5,243 nucleotides of DNA. Origin: an uncultured Myxococcales bacterium. GTDB lineage: Bacteria > Myxococcota_A > UBA9042. The translations under genes and the position numbers were made by a program. Below are positions 1 through 5,243 of this stretch, one piece after another (positions within the stretch are counted from its first letter, which is position 1; every line of letters starts with the position of its first letter). The stretch spans positions 1 through 5,243 of the forward strand of contig CAIXAA010000179.1 in assembly GCA_903917305.1 (NCBI GenBank), given 5' to 3'. The notes below the pieces were generated by a model. That model was given only the letters and a program-made list of their open reading frames with translations, was not told the DNA's origin and did no database searches.

Positions 1-13
1 AATAGGTGCGTTT

Positions 14-42
14 TTGACGGATTCAGCTTTGCCGTGAACCAT
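14..42 (+). promoter_or_regulatory. Weak sigma-70-like promoter candidate for the SUMF1-like lipoprotein
   Basis: A TTGACG hexamer at 14-19 matches the -35 consensus at five of six positions. After a 17-nt spacer it is followed by AACCAT at 37-42, which matches the -10 consensus at only three of six. The pair sits about 80 nt upstream of the preferred start codon of the lipoprotein gene. The spacing is ideal but the -10 is poor, and such pairs occur by chance, so this is only a candidate. Confidence 0.25.
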
Positions 43-112
43 TGCCCCCTCGCCGGCAACACAGGAGTGCCGAGCAGCAGCCGCACAGGGGATGCGGCCG
101 CTCGCGAGCCAT

Positions 113-118
113 GAGGGG
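113..118 (+). promoter_or_regulatory. Ribosome binding site deciding the lipoprotein start at 123
   Basis: GAGGGG lies 4 nt before the ATG at 123. The alternative in-frame ATG at 111 and the TTG at 42 have no comparable purine-rich stretch at the right distance. Starting at 123 also puts the signal peptide at the extreme N terminus, which supports this choice. The spacing is slightly short. Confidence 0.5.
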
Positions 119-122
119 CCAC

Positions 123-1022
123 ATGAACACGTTGCGAATCTCCTGTTCTTTCTTGGGTCTTGGCGCGTTTCTCGCGCTGTCTGCCAGCGGCTGCGGCGAT
201 CTGTTCGACTCGCCGAACACCGCGAAGGCTTCGCTGCACGCGCACAGCGACGGGGGCAGCACGCCCGATGGCGGCGAAACGCCGGCGCCACCGCCCGGCA
301 TGGTGCTGATTCCCGGGGGCAAGTTCCTGATGGGCTGCGTGCCCGGCGACCCGTCCTGCACGCCCGGCGAGCAGCCGCAGCACGCGGTGCAGCTGGCCGG
401 GTACTACCTGGATGCCCACGAGGTGACCATCGCGCGCTACGCGGCGTGCGTGAAGGACGGCGTGTGCATGGAGCCCACGACCTCGACGACGTCCGCGGCG
501 AACTGCAACTGGGGCATCGCCGGTCGCGAGCAGCATCCCGTGAATTGCCTGACGTGGGCGCAGGCCGATGCATTCTGCCACTGGGACAACAAAGCCTTGC
601 CGACCGAAGCGCAGTGGGAAAAGGCGGCGCGCGGCGGTGTCGACGGCAAGAAGTACCCGTGGACGCTGGACAAGATCGATTGTTCGCTGGTCGTGTGGAA
701 CGGCGGCGCGTCGACGAGCGGCAAGGGATGCGATCACAGCGGCACGCTTCCTGCGGGATCGAGGCCAGGAAATGGCTACGGTTTGTATGACATGGCTGGC
801 AACGTCTGGGAGTGGGTCGCGGACTGGTATGGCGATGACTACTACGCCGCTTCGCCGGCCGTGGCTCCGACCGGGCCGACTTTTGGCTCGAATCGCGCGG
901 CGCGAGGTGGTGGTTTCGCCGATGGCGAGGCGCGGAACTTCCGGGCGTCCGCGCGGAATTCGCTCTATCCAACGGATGGTGCGGCGGACTTGGGTTTTCG
1001 CTGCGCGCGGGCGGTTCCGTGA
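123..1022 (+). CDS. Predicted SUMF1/FGE-sulfatase-fold lipoprotein, cysteine-rich
   Basis: A 299-residue exported protein. Residues 1-24 form a lipoprotein signal peptide: a short basic N terminus, a hydrophobic core FLGLGAFLALS, and lipobox ASGC with the lipidated Cys24. A Gly/Pro/Ser/Thr-rich linker (about 25-58) leads to a SUMF1/FGE-sulfatase domain (about 59-297). Its hallmarks are visible: GMVLIPGGKFLMG, the HPVNCLTW-type segment, LPTEAQWEKAARGG (159-172), YGLYDMAGNVWEW (219-231), RGGGF (261-265) and the closing LGFRCAR. Besides Cys24 the mature part has ten cysteines (72, 79, 109, 115, 128, 142, 152, 187, 203, 294), fitting disulfide bonding outside the cytoplasm. In true formylglycine-generating enzymes two copper-binding cysteines follow the RGGS motif; here that stretch (about 261-277) has none, so sulfatase maturation is unlikely. 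Relatives with this fold act as binding or accessory domains, but no ligand can be named. The neighbour downstream is 202 bp away, so an operon is doubtful. The start at 123 is preferred over 111 and 42 for its ribosome binding site and signal peptide. Confidence 0.87.
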   Translation: MNTLRISCSFLGLGAFLALSASGCGDLFDSPNTAKASLHAHSDGGSTPDGGETPAPPPGMVLIPGGKFLMGCVPGDPSCTPGEQPQHAVQLAGYYLDAHEVTIARYAACVKDGVCMEPTTSTTSAANCNWGIAGREQHPVNCLTWAQADAFCHWDNKALPTEAQWEKAARGGVDGKKYPWTLDKIDCSLVVWNGGASTSGKGCDHSGTLPAGSRPGNGYGLYDMAGNVWEWVADWYGDDYYAASPAVAPTGPTFGSNRAARGGGFADGEARNFRASARNSLYPTDGAADLGFRCARAVP

Positions 1023-1093
1023 GTTCGTTCGTCCGCGTTGTCTGGTGCGCCGGCCGCAGTTGATCCGGAACCAGTCATAGTCGTTGCGGTTCG

Positions 1094-1122
1094 TTGACGG
1101 GCGTCCCAGTGTGCAGCAAGAT
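1094..1122 (+). promoter_or_regulatory. Promoter candidate for the histidine kinase gene
   Basis: TTGACG at 1094-1099 (five of six matches to the -35 consensus) is followed after 17 nt by CAAGAT at 1117-1122 (three of six matches to the -10). This would leave a leader of roughly 95 nt before the kinase start at 1225. It lies in the 202-bp intergenic stretch 1023-1224, in which I see no gene. The -35 is reasonable and the -10 weak, so confidence is low. Confidence 0.3.
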
Positions 1123-1214
1123 GCGCGCGGCCTGCTTTGTGCGACCCTCCGGGTTTTCGCCAGGGGCATTTGTAGCGCGGTCGGGGCCGCGACATTTGGG
1201 CCGAAACGGATACC

Positions 1215-1220
1215 GGAGAA
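1215..1220 (+). promoter_or_regulatory. Ribosome binding site deciding the kinase start at 1225
   Basis: GGAGAA at 1215-1220 places a GGAG core 6 nt before the ATG at 1225. The frame is open further upstream to a TTG at 1084, but the 47 extra residues would resemble no PAS sequence and that start has no such site. The start at 1225 is therefore preferred. Confidence 0.7.
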
Positions 1221-1224
1221 CGAC

Positions 1225-3243
1225 ATGGCGGATGGATTTGCCGCAGCGCAGGCAACGGACGAGGACCGGTTTCGCCGGCTTTTCGAACACGCGGTCCTCG
1301 GCCTCTTCCGGTCCACGGCCGAGGGGCGGCTGCTCGATGCGAATCCGGCGTTGCTGCGGATCCTGGGGCTGCAGGGCATGGAACCGCTCGCTGTGGCGGG
1401 GCTGTGGTCGCTGTTCGTGGACGCGGCCGAGCGCGACGCGCTGCTGGCGGCGATTGCCGCGGGTCCGCTCTCGGGATTCGAGGCGCGTTTGCGGCGGGCG
1501 GACGGCAAGGCCATCTGGTGCAGAATCAGCGCGTTTCCCGTGCGCGGCGCGGATGGCGCCGTCGAGTGCATCGAAGGCACGCTGGGGGACGTGACCGCCA
1601 CGAAGGAAGCGGAGGCGACGCTGCGCGGGCAGCTCGCCACGATTATTGATTTCATTCCCGAAGCGCTTGTCGCCGTTGACCGCGCGGGCAAGGTCATCAT
1701 CTGGAACCATGCCGTCGAGGTGATGACCGGCGTGCCTGCATCCGAGATGATCGGGCAGGACAACTACGCGCATGCCATCCCATTCTACGGAGAACGGCGG
1801 CCCATCCTGGTCGACCTCGCTTGGGAGCGCCACGAACAGGTGGTGGCGCGCTATGCCCACCTCGCCTGGAAGGACGGCATCCTGTCGGGAGAGGCGTACA
1901 CCCCGGCGCTGGGAGGCGAGGTGTTCCTGCTGGCGTCGGCCACCCTGCTGCGCGATTCCGAAGGTGAAGCGGTCGCCGCCGTGGAGCTGATCCGCGACAT
2001 CTCCGACCGCAAGGCGATGGAGAAGGCGCTGCATGAGAGCGAGGAGCGCTACCGCACGCTGATGTCGAACCTGCCCATCGGCGTCTACCGCAATACCGCG
2101 GGGCCGAAGGGACATTTCATTGCGGCCAACCCGGCCATCGCCCGCATGTTCGGCTACGAGTCGACCGACGCCTTCCTGCAGTGCAAGGCCTCGGATCTCT
2201 ACGAGGACCCGGCCCAGCGCGAACGATTCTCCGCTACCTTGCTCGCCCAGGGCAGCGTCGATGGCATGGAGGTGCGGTTCCGGCGCAAGGACGGTTCGCC
2301 GATGTGGGGGGCCATCTCCGCGGAGGCCATTCGCGACGAGAAGGGAGAATTCGTCTATTTCGACGGCATCATCGAGGACATCACGCGGCGCAAGCAGGCC
2401 GAGGAGGAACTCGTGCGCGCCCGCGACGCCGCCGAGGACGCCAACCGCACCAAGAGCGCGTTTCTCGCCAACATGAGCCACGAGCTGCGCACGCCCCTGA
2501 ACGCCATCATCGGCTACAGCGAGATGCTGATGGAGGAATGCGAGGACGCAGGCAAGGACGAGTGCCTGCCGGACCTCAAGAACATCCGCACGGCGGGCAA
2601 GCACTTGCTTGGGCTCATCAACTCGGTGCTGGATCTCTCCAAGATCGAGGCCGGCAAGGTGGAACTGACGCTCGAGTCCTTCCCGATCCGCGAGCTGACC
2701 GCGGAGCTGGCGACGCTCGCCAAGCCGATGATCGACAAGAACCGCAACAAGTTCACGCTTGAGTGCGTGGACGACATCGGCGAGATGCACGGCGACATGC
2801 AGCGCCTGCGGCAGATCCTGTTCAACGTGCTGAGCAATGCCTGCAAGTTCACCGATGCCGGCACCGTCACGCTGCGCGCGGAGCGCACGCTGGTCGAGCA
2901 GGCCGAATGCATCGAGTTCCACATCGCGGACACGGGCATCGGCATGACGCCCGAGCAGGCGAAGTGCCTCTTCAAGCCGTTCGTCCAGGCTGACGCGTCG
3001 ACCACCAAGAAGTTCGGGGGAACGGGCCTCGGGTTGTCGATCAGCAGGAAGCTCTGCGAGCTGATGGGCGGCGCCATCTGGTTCGACAGCGAGCCCGGCA
3101 AGGGTTCGGTGTTCCACGTGCGGCTGCCCGCGCTGCAAGAGGGCGTGCCGCGCAGGCCGATGCGCGGTCCGTCCATGGCGAGCCTACCGGTGCAGGGAGA
3201 CGCGGCGGCCGAAGTTCGCGGTTCCCGACGAACAGGTCCATGA
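1225..3243 (+). CDS. Soluble sensor histidine kinase with three PAS domains
   Basis: A 672-residue cytoplasmic two-component sensor kinase. PAS1 spans about 11-127. PAS2 (about 131-264) carries the FYGERRPILVDL segment (187-198) and ends in IRDISDRK. PAS3 (about 270-391) begins ESEERYRTLM and ends IIEDITRRK. A short helical linker leads to the HisKA dimerisation domain, whose H-box SHELRTPLN contains the phosphoacceptor His419. The HATPase_c domain (about 522-634) has the N-box with Asn534 and Asn538, the G1 box DTGIGM (569-574), the F-box LFKPF and the G2 box GGTGLGLS (598-605). All catalytic boxes are intact, so the kinase should be active. I see no membrane segment, no HAMP and no receiver domain, and no response regulator gene lies in the window, so the partner is unknown. 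The input signal is also unknown; PAS domains can bind heme, flavin or small ligands, and none can be read from the sequence. About 35 low-complexity, Arg/Pro-rich residues follow the last conserved strand. The hemerythrin gene starts 95 bp downstream on the same strand. Confidence 0.92.
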   Translation: MADGFAAAQATDEDRFRRLFEHAVLGLFRSTAEGRLLDANPALLRILGLQGMEPLAVAGLWSLFVDAAERDALLAAIAAGPLSGFEARLRRADGKAIWCRISAFPVRGADGAVECIEGTLGDVTATKEAEATLRGQLATIIDFIPEALVAVDRAGKVIIWNHAVEVMTGVPASEMIGQDNYAHAIPFYGERRPILVDLAWERHEQVVARYAHLAWKDGILSGEAYTPALGGEVFLLASATLLRDSEGEAVAAVELIRDISDRKAMEKALHESEERYRTLMSNLPIGVYRNTAGPKGHFIAANPAIARMFGYESTDAFLQCKASDLYEDPAQRERFSATLLAQGSVDGMEVRFRRKDGSPMWGAISAEAIRDEKGEFVYFDGIIEDITRRKQAEEELVRARDAAEDANRTKSAFLANMSHELRTPLNAIIGYSEMLMEECEDAGKDECLPDLKNIRTAGKHLLGLINSVLDLSKIEAGKVELTLESFPIRELTAELATLAKPMIDKNRNKFTLECVDDIGEMHGDMQRLRQILFNVLSNACKFTDAGTVTLRAERTLVEQAECIEFHIADTGIGMTPEQAKCLFKPFVQADASTTKKFGGTGLGLSISRKLCELMGGAIWFDSEPGKGSVFHVRLPALQEGVPRRPMRGPSMASLPVQGDAAAEVRGSRRTGP

Positions 3244-3267
3244 ACTCGACGTGATGCGGCAAACACC

Positions 3268-3279
3268 GCTTGTTCAAGC
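3268..3279. repeat. Perfect 12-bp palindrome in the kinase-hemerythrin gap
   Basis: GCTTG TT CAAGC is a perfect inverted repeat with 5-bp arms and a 2-nt centre, lying 25 nt after the kinase stop and 59 nt before the hemerythrin start. It is not followed by a T-run, so it does not look like an intrinsic terminator. A protein-binding site or a chance palindrome are both possible. Confidence 0.45.
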
Positions 3280-3326
3280 AACATCGCCGCCGTAGAGTCG
3301 GTTGCCAGGCGCGCAGGATCTTGCGC

Positions 3327-3332
3327 GGGAAG
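3327..3332 (+). promoter_or_regulatory. Ribosome binding site deciding the hemerythrin start at 3339
   Basis: GGGAAG lies 6 nt before the ATG at 3339. A second in-frame ATG at 3348 is 15 nt away, which is too far. An upstream TTG at 3270 would add a basic 23-residue leader with no hemerythrin similarity. The match is moderate. Confidence 0.45.
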
Positions 3333-3338
3333 TGGCCC

Positions 3339-3845
3339 ATGCCCAGCATGACGATTCCCCCGGACCTCGTGACAAGCGTGCCCGACATCGATCAGCAGCA
3401 CGCGGTGTTCCTTGCCCTGACCAACCGCGTGCTGTCGGCCGATCCGCGGGCGCCCAACCACGCGCAGATGCTGCGCGAGTTGTCGGCCCTGGTGCGCTAC
3501 GTCGACTACCACTTCGCGGCCGAGGAATCCGAGATGCGCGCCCACGCCTACCTGGGCACGCGGCACCACGTCGCGCACCACGAGCGTCTGCGGCGGTCGC
3601 TGTACGAAATCCTTGAATTGTCGAGGCTTCCCGGCACAGCGCGGCCGGTCGCGGTGCGGTTGCGCCTGCTGGTCGAAGAGTGGTTTGTCGATCACATTCG
3701 CAGGATGGATATCGATTTCGCGCAGTTCCTGCTGCAGGCCACCGCTTCGCCCAATCCGCGGCTGCCGGGGCGCGACGACCTGCGCAGGACGGGCGTGCTC
3801 CCGCCGCTGCGGACGAGCCCGCTGGCGATGACGGTGGTCGTGTAG
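3339..3845 (+). CDS. Bacteriohemerythrin (diiron O2-binding protein)
   Basis: A 168-residue single-domain hemerythrin, predicted cytoplasmic, with no signal peptide. The four-helix bundle is readable from about 14 to 134. The seven diiron ligands fall in the expected pattern: His21 in IDQQH, His58 and Glu62 in YHFAAEE, His77 and His81 in HHVAHHE, and His119 with Asp124 in HIRRMD. This spacing closely follows the well-studied Methylococcus hemerythrin, so a working diiron site that binds O2 reversibly is likely. In bacteria such proteins are linked to oxygen supply, storage, sensing or NO handling; the sequence does not tell which. The N terminus lacks the tryptophan usually found shortly before the first ligand helix. 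About 33 Pro/Arg-rich residues (136-168) extend past the last helix. It lies 95 bp after the kinase gene on the same strand, so co-transcription is possible. Its stop is 3 bp from that of the convergent hemA. The family is clear; the exact start is less so. Confidence 0.87.
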   Translation: MPSMTIPPDLVTSVPDIDQQHAVFLALTNRVLSADPRAPNHAQMLRELSALVRYVDYHFAAEESEMRAHAYLGTRHHVAHHERLRRSLYEILELSRLPGTARPVAVRLRLLVEEWFVDHIRRMDIDFAQFLLQATASPNPRLPGRDDLRRTGVLPPLRTSPLAMTVVV

Positions 3846-3852
3846 CCGCTAC
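3842..3852. repeat. 11-bp palindrome joining two convergent stop codons
   Basis: GTAGC C GCTAC is a perfect odd-length palindrome. It contains the TAG stop of the hemerythrin gene (3843-3845) and, on the other strand, the TAG stop of hemA (3849-3851). No T-run follows on either strand, so it is not a standard intrinsic terminator. It could be coincidence arising from two TAG stops facing each other. Confidence 0.6.
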
Positions 3853-5069
3853 GCCGCCTCTTGCGCCACCTGCAGGCCGAGCCGGTCCCACACTTCGGTC
3901 AGCGCCTGCACGAGATCATCGATCATCGCGTCGTCGTGCAGCGGCCCGGGCGTCAGGCGCAACCGCTCGGTCCCCACCGGCACCGTCGGGTAGTTGATCG
4001 GCTGGACGTAATGCCCATAGCGATCCAGCAGTTCGTCGCTGGCCTGCTTGCACTGCCGCGCGTCGCCGACCATGACCGGCACGATGTGGCTCGGCGCGTC
4101 GAGGTACGGGATGCCGGCGTCCGCCAGCTTGCGGCGCAGCGTGTGGGCGCGCTCCTGGTGCCGGTCGCGCAACTCCGGATGATGCTTGAGGTAGCGGATG
4201 CTCGCCAGCGCGCCCGCGGCGACCGGTGGCGGCATGGCGGACGAGAAGATGAAGCCGGCGCCGTACGATCGCACGAAGTCGCACATGGCAGCGGATCCGG
4301 CCACATAGCCGCCGACCACGCCGATCGCCTTGGCGAGCGTGCCCTGGATGACGTGGATGCGGTGCGCCTGGCCGTCGCGCTCCGACACGCCGCCGCCGCG
4401 CGCGCCGTACATGCCGACCGCGTGGACTTCGTCGATGTAGAGCAGGGCGCCGTAGCGCTCCGCGACCGTGCAGATGTCCGCGATGGGCGCGATGTCGCCG
4501 TCCATCGAGTACACCGACTCGAACGCAACGATCTTCGGGACCTTGGGGTCGGTCGCAGCAAGCAGCCGCTCCAGGTCGTGCGGGTCGTTGTGCGCGAACA
4601 CGCGCCGGTCGGTGCGCGAATGGCGCATGCCCTCGATCATCGAGTTGTGGTTTTCGCTGTCCGAGAAGATCACGCAACCCGGCAGCAACGCGCCGAGCGT
4701 CGAAAGCACCGTCATGTTCGCGGTGTAGCCGGCCGAGAACAGCAGGGCGCTCTCCTTGCCGTGCAGCTCCGCCAGCTCGCGCTCCAGCAGCACGTGGTAG
4801 TGGTTCGTCCCGCCGATGTTGCGCGTGCCGCCCGCGCCGGCGCCGCACTCCTCGATGGCGCGGTGCATCGCGTCGCGCACGACGGGGTGCTGGCCCATGC
4901 ACAGGTAGTCGTTGCTGCACCACACGACGACTTCGCGCTCGGCGCCGTCGCGGCGCAAGGTCGCCAGCGGAAAGCGGCCGGCGTGGCGCTCGAGGTTGGC
5001 GAAGACGCGGTAGCGGCCTTCGTCCTTGAGGGTGTCGATCCGTTGCGTGAAGAAGGCGTCGTAGTCCAT
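3849..5069 (-). CDS. hemA: 5-aminolevulinate synthase (C4 pathway)
   Basis: Encodes a 406-residue pyridoxal-phosphate enzyme that condenses glycine with succinyl-CoA to give 5-aminolevulinate, CO2 and CoA, the first committed step of heme (and any other tetrapyrrole) synthesis. It acts in the cytoplasm as a homodimer in this family. The sequence runs collinear with Rhodobacter ALAS over its whole length. Visible residues are Arg21 in EGRYR, the glycine-rich loop with GTRNIGGT (81-88) whose Thr82 and Asn84 correspond to succinyl-CoA/specificity positions, His141 stacking on PLP, Asp213 and His216 in YIDEVHAVG, and the Schiff-base Lys247 in GTLAKAIG. The GTRNI loop separates it from KBL and AONS, related alpha-oxoamine synthases. 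The ATG at 5069 has AGAGGT 4 nt upstream. C4-type synthesis is typical of Alphaproteobacteria, whereas most bacteria use the glutamyl-tRNA route. The gene is convergent with the hemerythrin gene and appears monocistronic within the window. ALAS paralogues also occur in antibiotic clusters, but no such neighbours are seen here. Confidence 0.95.
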   Translation of the reverse strand: MDYDAFFTQRIDTLKDEGRYRVFANLERHAGRFPLATLRRDGAEREVVVWCSNDYLCMGQHPVVRDAMHRAIEECGAGAGGTRNIGGTNHYHVLLERELAELHGKESALLFSAGYTANMTVLSTLGALLPGCVIFSDSENHNSMIEGMRHSRTDRRVFAHNDPHDLERLLAATDPKVPKIVAFESVYSMDGDIAPIADICTVAERYGALLYIDEVHAVGMYGARGGGVSERDGQAHRIHVIQGTLAKAIGVVGGYVAGSAAMCDFVRSYGAGFIFSSAMPPPVAAGALASIRYLKHHPELRDRHQERAHTLRRKLADAGIPYLDAPSHIVPVMVGDARQCKQASDELLDRYGHYVQPINYPTVPVGTERLRLTPGPLHDDAMIDDLVQALTEVWDRLGLQVAQEAA

Positions 5070-5073
5070 GTCG

Positions 5074-5079
5074 ACCTCT
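5074..5079 (-). promoter_or_regulatory. Ribosome binding site of hemA
   Basis: Read on the minus strand, AGAGGT precedes the hemA ATG with 4 nt between. This supports the start at 5069, which also aligns with the N terminus of other ALAS proteins. Confidence 0.65.
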
Positions 5080-5128
5080 GTCGGGCGCCGGCCGCGGGGT
5101 GCTTGGCGGCGACGGGCGAATGGTCATG

Positions 5129-5148
5129 CTGCGGTCGCAGTTGCGCAA
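5129..5148. promoter_or_regulatory. Two abutting palindromes upstream of hemA, possible operator
   Basis: CTGCG GT CGCAG (5129-5140, 5-bp arms) is directly followed by the perfect 8-bp palindrome TTGCGCAA (5141-5148). On the minus strand TTGCGC here could serve as a poor -35, with GACCAT (5125-5120) 17 nt further as a poor -10. The pair is 60-79 bp upstream of the hemA start, where an operator would be expected. No known regulator is recognised. Confidence 0.3.
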
Positions 5149-5155
5149 GAGGGCT

Positions 5156-5172
5156 GTGACACGGTCGTGACA
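5156..5172. repeat. GTGACA direct repeat, 11-bp period, upstream of hemA
   Basis: GTGACA occurs at 5156-5161 and again at 5167-5172 with a 5-nt spacer, so the copies are on the same face of the helix. GTTCAC at 5177-5182 is a partial inverted copy. It lies just upstream (in the hemA direction) of the abutting palindromes. This suggests a possible activator or regulator site for hemA, but short repeats can be chance. Confidence 0.35.
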
Positions 5173-5182
5173 GAGTGTTCAC

Positions 5183-5224
5183 GGCACCGGCACCGGCACC
5201 GGCACCGGCTCCGGTCACGGCTCC
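5183..5224. repeat. GGCACC hexanucleotide tandem repeat
   Basis: Four perfect GGCACC units (5183-5206) are followed by three degenerate units, GGCTCC, GGTCAC and GGCTCC (to 5224). The array is 114-155 bp upstream of the hemA start. I see no supported gene over it: open frames through it on either strand have only Gly-Thr or Gly-Ala repeats and no family signature. It could still be the coding end of a gene that continues beyond the window. Confidence 0.75.
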
Positions 5225-5243
5225 GCCTCTAGACATCGCAGCG

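Noticed and set aside
42..122. Upstream TTG start for the lipoprotein
   Set aside because: It would bury the signal peptide behind 27 mainly basic and polar residues and has no ribosome binding site. The ATG at 123 explains the lipobox position.
123..1022. Calling the first gene a sulfatase-maturing formylglycine-generating enzyme
   Set aside because: The two copper-binding cysteines after the RGG motif are missing, the protein is a lipoprotein, and no sulfatase is in the window.
1176..1191. CGCGG/CCGCG hairpin before the kinase gene as a terminator for the lipoprotein gene
   Set aside because: The stem is only 5 bp with a 6-nt loop and no T-run follows. In such GC-rich DNA this is common by chance.
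1075..3138. A 687-codon open frame antisense to the kinase gene
   Set aside because: It has no recognisable domain and is rich in Arg, His, Leu and Ala, as expected from the complement of a high-GC3 gene. The sense frame encodes an unmistakable histidine kinase.
2514..3695. A 393-codon minus-strand open frame spanning the kinase end, the gap and the hemerythrin gene
   Set aside because: It crosses two well-supported sense genes and has no domain signature, so it is a shadow frame.
3849..5069. Glycine C-acetyltransferase (KBL) or 8-amino-7-oxononanoate synthase instead of ALAS
   Set aside because: The GTRNIGGT loop, Arg21 in EGRYR, and full-length collinearity with alphaproteobacterial ALAS fit HemA and not the other alpha-oxoamine synthases.
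3861..5159. A 432-codon open frame antisense to hemA
   Set aside because: It lies almost wholly opposite hemA, is built of Arg/Ala/Val/His-rich sequence and shows no family motifs. It is a GC-driven shadow.
4712..5236. A 174-codon minus-strand frame beginning with Gly-Ala repeats upstream of hemA
   Set aside because: Its opening residues come from the hexamer array and the rest overlaps hemA in another frame. It has no ribosome binding site I trust and no motif.

Overview
The window is high-GC bacterial DNA and densely coding. It holds four complete protein genes and no RNA genes, mobile elements or CRISPR arrays that I can see. The order is: a predicted SUMF1/FGE-fold lipoprotein (+), a soluble three-PAS sensor histidine kinase (+), a bacteriohemerythrin (+), and 5-aminolevulinate synthase HemA (-), which is convergent with the other three. 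A glycine/succinyl-CoA (C4 pathway) ALAS points to an alphaproteobacterium-like host. The cysteine-rich SUMF1 lipoprotein is of a style I associate with Myxococcota, and the second and third PAS domains belong to types common in deltaproteobacterial-type and methanogen kinases. The taxonomic signals are therefore mixed, and I do not assign a genus.

Left part (1-1224): a short leader with a weak promoter-like pair precedes the lipoprotein (start at 123, lipobox Cys24). It is followed by a 202-bp intergenic stretch with another TTGACG-type promoter candidate and a good ribosome binding site for the kinase. Centre (1225-3845): the kinase has PAS-PAS-PAS-HisKA-HATPase_c architecture with all catalytic boxes intact. 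It has no membrane segment and no receiver domain, and no response regulator gene lies next to it. A 95-bp gap containing a perfect 12-bp palindrome separates it from a hemerythrin that keeps all seven diiron ligands. The two genes may be co-transcribed.

Right part (3846-5243): the hemerythrin and hemA stop codons face each other with only 3 bp between them, inside an 11-bp palindrome. No intrinsic terminator is visible for either gene. HemA is full length with the PLP lysine and substrate-recognition residues. The 174 bp upstream of hemA holds a clear ribosome binding site, two abutting palindromes, a pair of GTGACA direct repeats 11 bp apart, and a GGCACC hexanucleotide tandem repeat.

Functionally, the kinase, the hemerythrin (O2/NO/redox-responsive diiron protein) and HemA (entry to heme synthesis) could share an oxygen/heme theme. 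This rests on adjacency only. I see no convincing evidence of a wholly new system. The best leads are the kinase-hemerythrin pair, the terminator-less convergent junction with hemA, and the repeat-rich hemA upstream region.
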